Below are positions 60,200-64,000 of a stretch of 64,000 nt of DNA, one piece after another. How positions within the stretch are numbered: the stretch's first letter is position 1; the number at the start of each line of letters is the position of its first letter. The position numbers and the translations under genes were made by a program. Under the pieces are notes generated by a model. The model made no database searches and was not told the origin of the DNA. It saw only the letters and a program-made list of their open reading frames with translations. This DNA is from JAQBXX01 sp947085325 (GTDB lineage: Bacteria > Pseudomonadota > Gammaproteobacteria > SURF-13), in the NCBI GenBank assembly GCA_947085325.1, contig CAMTVY010000006.1:62001-126000 (forward strand). Direction: 5' to 3'.

Positions 60200-61129
60200 C
60201 TAAGTTGTGGCTGTGCTGCAATATTTCAACACATTCGCCAAAAGATCGCCGGCCTCACTGTCGAACCAGCGTGCCTCAGGCTCGGCGCGCAGCCAGGTCA
60301 GTTGGCGCTTGGCGAGCTGCCGAGTGGCTATGATAGCCCGACTCTCCATCTCGTCGCAATGAATCTCCCCTGCCAGAAGGCCCCAAACCTGGCGGTAACC
60401 TACAGCCCGCAGTGATGCCAGCCCTGGATGCAAATCGCCCCGCTGGTACAGCCTCCGCACCTCCTCCACCAGCCCTTGCTCCAGCATCTGCTTGAATCGC
60501 CGGGCAATACGTCCATGCAACAGTGTACGATCGGAGGGCGCAATCACCAGCTTGAGCACGCGGTAGGGCAGGCGCTCAGACGCCGGGGCGGACTGGAGTG
60601 TAGTTAGCGGCACACCACTCAATTCATACACCTCCAGCGCACGCTGTATGCGTTGCGGATCGTTGGGATGAATGCGGCCCGCCGCCACCGGGTCGGCGAC
60701 GGCAAGGCGTGCGTGCAATGCCGCCCAGCCCTGTTGCCCGGCCTCCGCGCTGAGGCGCGCGCGCAGCACCGGGTCGGCGCCCGGCAGCGCCGAAAGACCA
60801 CGCTCCAGCGCCCGGAAATACAGGCCCGTACCGCCCACCAGCAGCGGAATGCGCCCGGCGCGCGTGATGTCAGCCATCACCCGCAAGGCATCGGCACGGA
60901 ACTGGGCAGCGGAATACGGCGTGGACGGATCACGGATATCGATCAGGTGGTGCGGTGTCCTGGCGCACAGTGCAGGTTCGGGCTTCGCCGTGCCGATGTC
61001 CATACCGCGGTACACCATGGCCGAGTCCACACTGACAATCTCGCATGGCAGGTGCGCGGCCAGCGCCAGCGCCAGATCACTCTTGCCGGATGCGGTAGGC
61101 CCCATGAGAAAAATGGCGGGTGGCAACAT
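60200..61129 (-). CDS. miaA: tRNA dimethylallyltransferase MiaA
   Basis: Adds the dimethylallyl group to A37 of tRNAs reading UNN codons, including the serine tRNAs here. The ATG at 61129 gives MLPPAIFLMGPTASGKSDLA and 309 residues (E. coli 316). The P-loop GPTASGKS, DSAMVYRGMDIGTAKP, TPHHLIDIRDP, LVGGTGLYFRAL and IATRQLAKRQLTW are diagnostic. An ATG at 61150 is also in frame but sits inside a REP palindrome, so I reject it. The leader between the mutL stop and this ATG consists of the REP doublet. Confidence 0.95.
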   Translation of the reverse strand: MLPPAIFLMGPTASGKSDLALALAAHLPCEIVSVDSAMVYRGMDIGTAKPEPALCARTPHHLIDIRDPSTPYSAAQFRADALRVMADITRAGRIPLLVGGTGLYFRALERGLSALPGADPVLRARLSAEAGQQGWAALHARLAVADPVAAGRIHPNDPQRIQRALEVYELSGVPLTTLQSAPASERLPYRVLKLVIAPSDRTLLHGRIARRFKQMLEQGLVEEVRRLYQRGDLHPGLASLRAVGYRQVWGLLAGEIHCDEMESRAIIATRQLAKRQLTWLRAEPEARWFDSEAGDLLANVLKYCSTATT

Positions 61130-61134
61130 AACAT

Positions 61135-61183
61135 GTAGGTGCGAATTCATTCGCAAATAGACAGCCGAATTTGTCGGCCCTAC
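61135..61183. repeat. REP doublet (REPIN-like) between mutL and miaA
   Basis: GTAGGTGCGAATTCATTCGCA (61135-61155) faces GTAGGGCCGACAAATTCGGC on the other strand (61183-61164), separated by 8 bp. Each has the GTAG head and imperfect palindrome typical of REP sequences mobilised by RAYT transposases. The mutL stop codon TAG is part of the right-hand GTAG head. Confidence 0.8.
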
Positions 61184-62991
61184 CGCCCCCTCATAAACAG
61201 CTTGTCCAACTCACCCATACTCAACTGCACCCAGGTCGGGCGGCCGTGATTGCATTGCCCGCTGCGCTCGGTACGCTCCATATCGCGCAGCAGCGCATTC
61301 ATCTCGGCCTGCGTGAGTTTGCGGTTGGCGCGCACGGCAGCGTGACAGGCGAGTGTTGACAATATCCGGTCGGTTTCATTGTCGATACGCATGCTGACGC
61401 CGTGCTCCAGCACATCCGATAACACATCGCGCACCAAGGCAGCGCTGTCGGCATCGCATAACAGTGCCGGCACCTGCCGGATGACCACCATCTCCAGCCC
61501 TGCGCGATCCAGCTCAAACCCCAGCGCGCTGAACCACGCTGCGTGTTCCTCTACCAGCGCTGCCTCACGCTCGCTGGTCGCCAGCGTGACCGGCACCAGC
61601 AGTGGTTGCGCGCGCACGCCCTCGCCCGCCAGCGCCGACTTCATGCGTTCATAGGTGATGCGCTCATGGGCGGCGTGCATATCTACCAGCACCAGCCCGT
61701 GCGCGTTTTCCGCCAGGATATAAATACCTTGTAATTGCGCCAGCGCATAACCCAGCGGCGGGGCTGCACCGGGTGGGGCTTCCGTGACCGGCGCGGCGTC
61801 GCGCACCGGTGCAGCATGCAGGGACTGATACACGTCCATCTGCTCCTGCACCTTGAGCGGCATCACATGCTGCACGCGGTGGGCAGCGTGCGGTGTTGCC
61901 GCAAACGCCGGTGCAGGCGCTGTTGCCATCTGTATTGTTGCGCCAGCCGTTGTTTGCGGTTGCGCCAGAATTTCGCGCAAGGTGTGCAATACAAAATCGT
62001 GAATCAGGCGCGCTTCGCGGAAGCGTACCTCATGTTTGGCCGGATGCGCGTTCACATCCACTTGCTCGGGTGCCAGCGTGAGATACAGCACAAAGGCAGG
62101 ATGACGTCCGTGGTACAGCACGTCCTGATAGGCCTGGCGCACGGCGTGACTCACCTGCTTGTCGCGCACCATGCGTCCGTTCACATACAGCCATTGCAAA
62201 TCGGGTTGGCTGCGTGAAAATGCCGGACGCCCGATCCAGCCCTGCAACGCCAACCCGGTGGCCACCCCCTCCACCCGCATTGACTGCTCGATAAACGGCT
62301 CGCCACACAAGGCTGCTACGCGCCGCGCCTGATCTTCGGGTGTATGTGCCGGCCGCAGCGTGTAGAGCATGCGTTCGTTATGGCGCAACGTAATGCCGGC
62401 CTCGAAGCGCGCCAGCGCAATGCGCTTGACCACGTCTTCCAGATGGGTGAATTCCGTGCGTTCTGCGCGCAGGAACTTGCGCCGCGCCGGTGTATTGAAA
62501 AACAGGTCGCGCACCTCGACCGTGGTACCGCACGGGTGCGCCGCCGGTTGCGGCTCGCACGCCAGCTCGCGGCCATCCCCCTCCATCCGCCAGCCGCGAT
62601 CATCCTGTGCGGTGCGCGATGTGAGCACGAGGCGCGACACGGCGCTGATGCTCGGCAAGGCCTCGCCGCGAAAGCCCAGGCTTTGAACGCGCTCCAGATC
62701 TTCCAATGCGCGGATCTTGCTGGTGGCATGCCGCATGAGTGCCAGCGCGAGATCGTCCTTGTGGATGCCGCAGCCATCGTCGCGCACGCGTATCAGCCGC
62801 GCACCACCCTGCTCCACTTCGATGGCAATCTCGCGCGCGCCGGCATCGAGGCTGTTCTCCAACAGTTCCTTCACCACTGAGGCCGGACGCTCGACCACCT
62901 CGCCCGCCGCAATCTGGTTGATCAGGCGCGAGGCAAGTGGCTGTATGCGGGGCGGCCCATCCGAGTGCGTTGCGTCAGGTGTCGGTTTCAC
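61180..62991 (-). CDS. mutL: DNA mismatch repair protein MutL (endonuclease type)
   Basis: GHKL ATPase that links MutS to strand removal. It is 603 residues (E. coli 615) from a GTG. Residues 1-340 carry the GHKL motifs ELLENSLDAGA, RDDGCGI and GFRGEALPSI and the transducer domain. A Pro/Ala-rich linker follows (about 350-420). The C-terminal domain has DMHAAHERITYE, matching the DQHA(x)2E(x)4E endonuclease motif, plus ACHAAVRANR and CNHGRPT. E. coli MutL lacks these, so this MutL probably nicks DNA itself. Confidence 0.96.
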   Translation of the reverse strand: MKPTPDATHSDGPPRIQPLASRLINQIAAGEVVERPASVVKELLENSLDAGAREIAIEVEQGGARLIRVRDDGCGIHKDDLALALMRHATSKIRALEDLERVQSLGFRGEALPSISAVSRLVLTSRTAQDDRGWRMEGDGRELACEPQPAAHPCGTTVEVRDLFFNTPARRKFLRAERTEFTHLEDVVKRIALARFEAGITLRHNERMLYTLRPAHTPEDQARRVAALCGEPFIEQSMRVEGVATGLALQGWIGRPAFSRSQPDLQWLYVNGRMVRDKQVSHAVRQAYQDVLYHGRHPAFVLYLTLAPEQVDVNAHPAKHEVRFREARLIHDFVLHTLREILAQPQTTAGATIQMATAPAPAFAATPHAAHRVQHVMPLKVQEQMDVYQSLHAAPVRDAAPVTEAPPGAAPPLGYALAQLQGIYILAENAHGLVLVDMHAAHERITYERMKSALAGEGVRAQPLLVPVTLATSEREAALVEEHAAWFSALGFELDRAGLEMVVIRQVPALLCDADSAALVRDVLSDVLEHGVSMRIDNETDRILSTLACHAAVRANRKLTQAEMNALLRDMERTERSGQCNHGRPTWVQLSMGELDKLFMRGR

Positions 62992-63118
62992 GGGATATCG
63001 GTCTCTCGGCGAGGCTACATACTAACGCGGAGACCAGGTCTGCCGAAAGGCTGTTTTCAGAAGGCGTCCCTGTGGGTTGCTTGCGAACCCGGCGCATCTT
63101 TTTTACGCGGGGCAGGCT

Positions 63119-64000
63119 TCAGGTGGCCTTGTCTGCGGGTTTAGGCAGTGAGGTCTGAGTGCCGACCTCAGGCACAACGTCCTCGTCGCCCGGTATGCGC
63201 AGCACCTCGCCCATCTTGAGCATGTCGCCGGCAAGCCTGTTGACGCCACGCAGCCTGTCGGGCGTGGTTTGATACTGGTGCGCGATGCCGACCAGCGTTT
63301 CGCCGCGATTGACCACATGCTCGCGCAACGCGAGCACGCTGCCGGGCGGCGCATGCCGCGCAAAATACGAACGCGCACCGCTCATAATGGCCTCAGCCAG
63401 CGACTGCTGGAAGCGCGGGTCACGCAGCTTGCTTTCCTCTTTCGGATTGGAGATGAAGGCGGTCTCCACCAGTATCGACGGGATATCCGGCGACTTCAGC
63501 ACCACAAAACCAGCCTGTTGTACTTGCGGCTTGTGTACATGCCCCACGTCGTTCAGGCTGCTGAGCACTTCAGCGGCAATGACCTGGCTGGCACTGCTGG
63601 TCGCGGTCTGCGACAGATCGAGCAACACCGAGGCCAGCAGTTCGTCCTTGTCTTCCAGACTCACACCCCCGACCAGATCGGCCGCGTTCTCGCTCTCTGC
63701 CAGCCAGCGTGCCGCCTCGCTGCTCGCCCCGCGATCCGACAAGGTGTAGACCGACGAGCCCTTGGCATTGGGATGCAGGAACGCATCGGCATGAATCGAG
63801 ATAAACAAATCCGCCTTGTGTTGCCGCGCCTTCTGGATGCGCTGGCGCAGGCTCAGATAATAATCCCCATCGCGAATCATGACCGGGCGCATGCCCTTTT
63901 CCGCACGCACCAAGGCCTCGAGACGGCGCGCCGTCGCCAGCACCACATCTTTTTCCCGCGTGCCATTGCGCCCGCGCGCGCCGGGGTCTTCACCGCCGTG
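63119..64000 (-). CDS. N-acetylmuramoyl-L-alanine amidase (AmiB/AmiC type), 5' end off the window
   Basis: Zinc amidase that splits septal peptidoglycan during cell separation. The visible 293 residues begin HGGEDPGARGRNGTREKD, which contains the first zinc ligand of Amidase_3, so the signal peptide and AMIN domain lie beyond the right edge. FISIHADAFLHPNAKGSSVY and the ILVETAFISNPKEE glutamate complete the site. A single LysM domain closes it (HVVNRGETLVGIAHQYQTTP to LRIPGD). An AmiB-type ending is likely. The tsaE-amiB-mutL-miaA-hfq order is usual. Confidence 0.93.
   Translation of the reverse strand, partial: HGGEDPGARGRNGTREKDVVLATARRLEALVRAEKGMRPVMIRDGDYYLSLRQRIQKARQHKADLFISIHADAFLHPNAKGSSVYTLSDRGASSEAARWLAESENAADLVGGVSLEDKDELLASVLLDLSQTATSSASQVIAAEVLSSLNDVGHVHKPQVQQAGFVVLKSPDIPSILVETAFISNPKEESKLRDPRFQQSLAEAIMSGARSYFARHAPPGSVLALREHVVNRGETLVGIAHQYQTTPDRLRGVNRLAGDMLKMGEVLRIPGDEDVVPEVGTQTSLPKPADKAT

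Noticed and set aside
61130..61156. Upstream miaA starts (ATG at 61150, TTG at 61156)
   Set aside because: They lie inside the REP palindrome and have no ribosome binding site; MiaA homologues begin just before the P-loop.

Overview
The window is a stretch of gammaproteobacterial chromosome with moderately high G+C by eye. It is almost entirely housekeeping genes, packed into long runs with 1-11 bp overlaps. The gene order (rpsB through ispF, map-glnD-dap, dnaX-ybaB-recR, purMN against the hda run, amidase-mutL-miaA-hfq-hflXKC-hisZ-purA) is the one known from Pseudomonas and the Chromatiales-type sulfur bacteria. MutL with an endonuclease-type C-terminal domain, the 4.5S-type SRP RNA beside dnaX, Hda and HflKC agree with a gammaproteobacterium outside the Enterobacterales. 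I cannot name the genus. No phage, integrase, transposase, CRISPR array, secretion or defence system, or rRNA was seen.

Layout. 1-25.7 kb, minus strand: one macro-cluster read from rpsB leftwards: rpsB-tsf-pyrH-frr-uppS-cdsA-dxr-rseP-bamA-skp-lpxD-fabZ-lpxA-lpxB-rnhB-dnaE-accA-tilS-pyrG-kdsA-eno-ftsB-ispD-ispF. It links translation, isoprenoid and undecaprenyl synthesis, phospholipid and lipid A synthesis, outer membrane assembly and replication. ispF is cut by the left edge. 25.8-33.9 kb, plus strand: map, glnD, then dapC-dapD-yffB-dapE (diaminopimelate and lysine), with a drug/metabolite exporter gene on the minus strand between glnD and dapC. 33.9-37.2 kb, minus strand: dnaX-ybaB-recR preceded by the SRP RNA gene, two copies of a tRNA-flavoured repeat and tRNA-Ser(GGA). 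37.4-38.5 kb: fbp on the plus strand.

38.5-47.6 kb, minus strand: a looser, more accessory segment with a short orphan Rossmann protein, Uup, MtgA, a small EF-hand protein, an EamA transporter, a DinB-type polymerase, a YbiT-type ABC-F ATPase, a cold-shock protein and a sorbosone-dehydrogenase-like propeller. 47.9-48.8 kb: yaeQ (plus) and tRNA-Ser(CGA) (minus). 48.8-53.8 kb: hda-perM-CDP-alcohol phosphotransferase (minus), divergent from purM-purN-DUF3108 (plus). 53.8-64 kb, minus strand: an N-acetylmuramoyl-alanine amidase cut by the right edge, then mutL-miaA-hfq-hflX-hflK-hflC-DUF2065-hisZ-purA.

The genes are ordinary. The less ordinary content is non-coding: (1) two inserts of about 75 bp that lie exactly between GGATT and CGAAC of tRNA-T-arm-like sequence next to tRNA-Ser(GGA) and the SRP RNA; (2) a REP doublet filling the mutL-miaA junction; (3) a dispersed GC-hairpin repeat present three times; (4) several long inverted repeats inside otherwise compact operons. 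Nothing in the window looks like an undescribed protein system.
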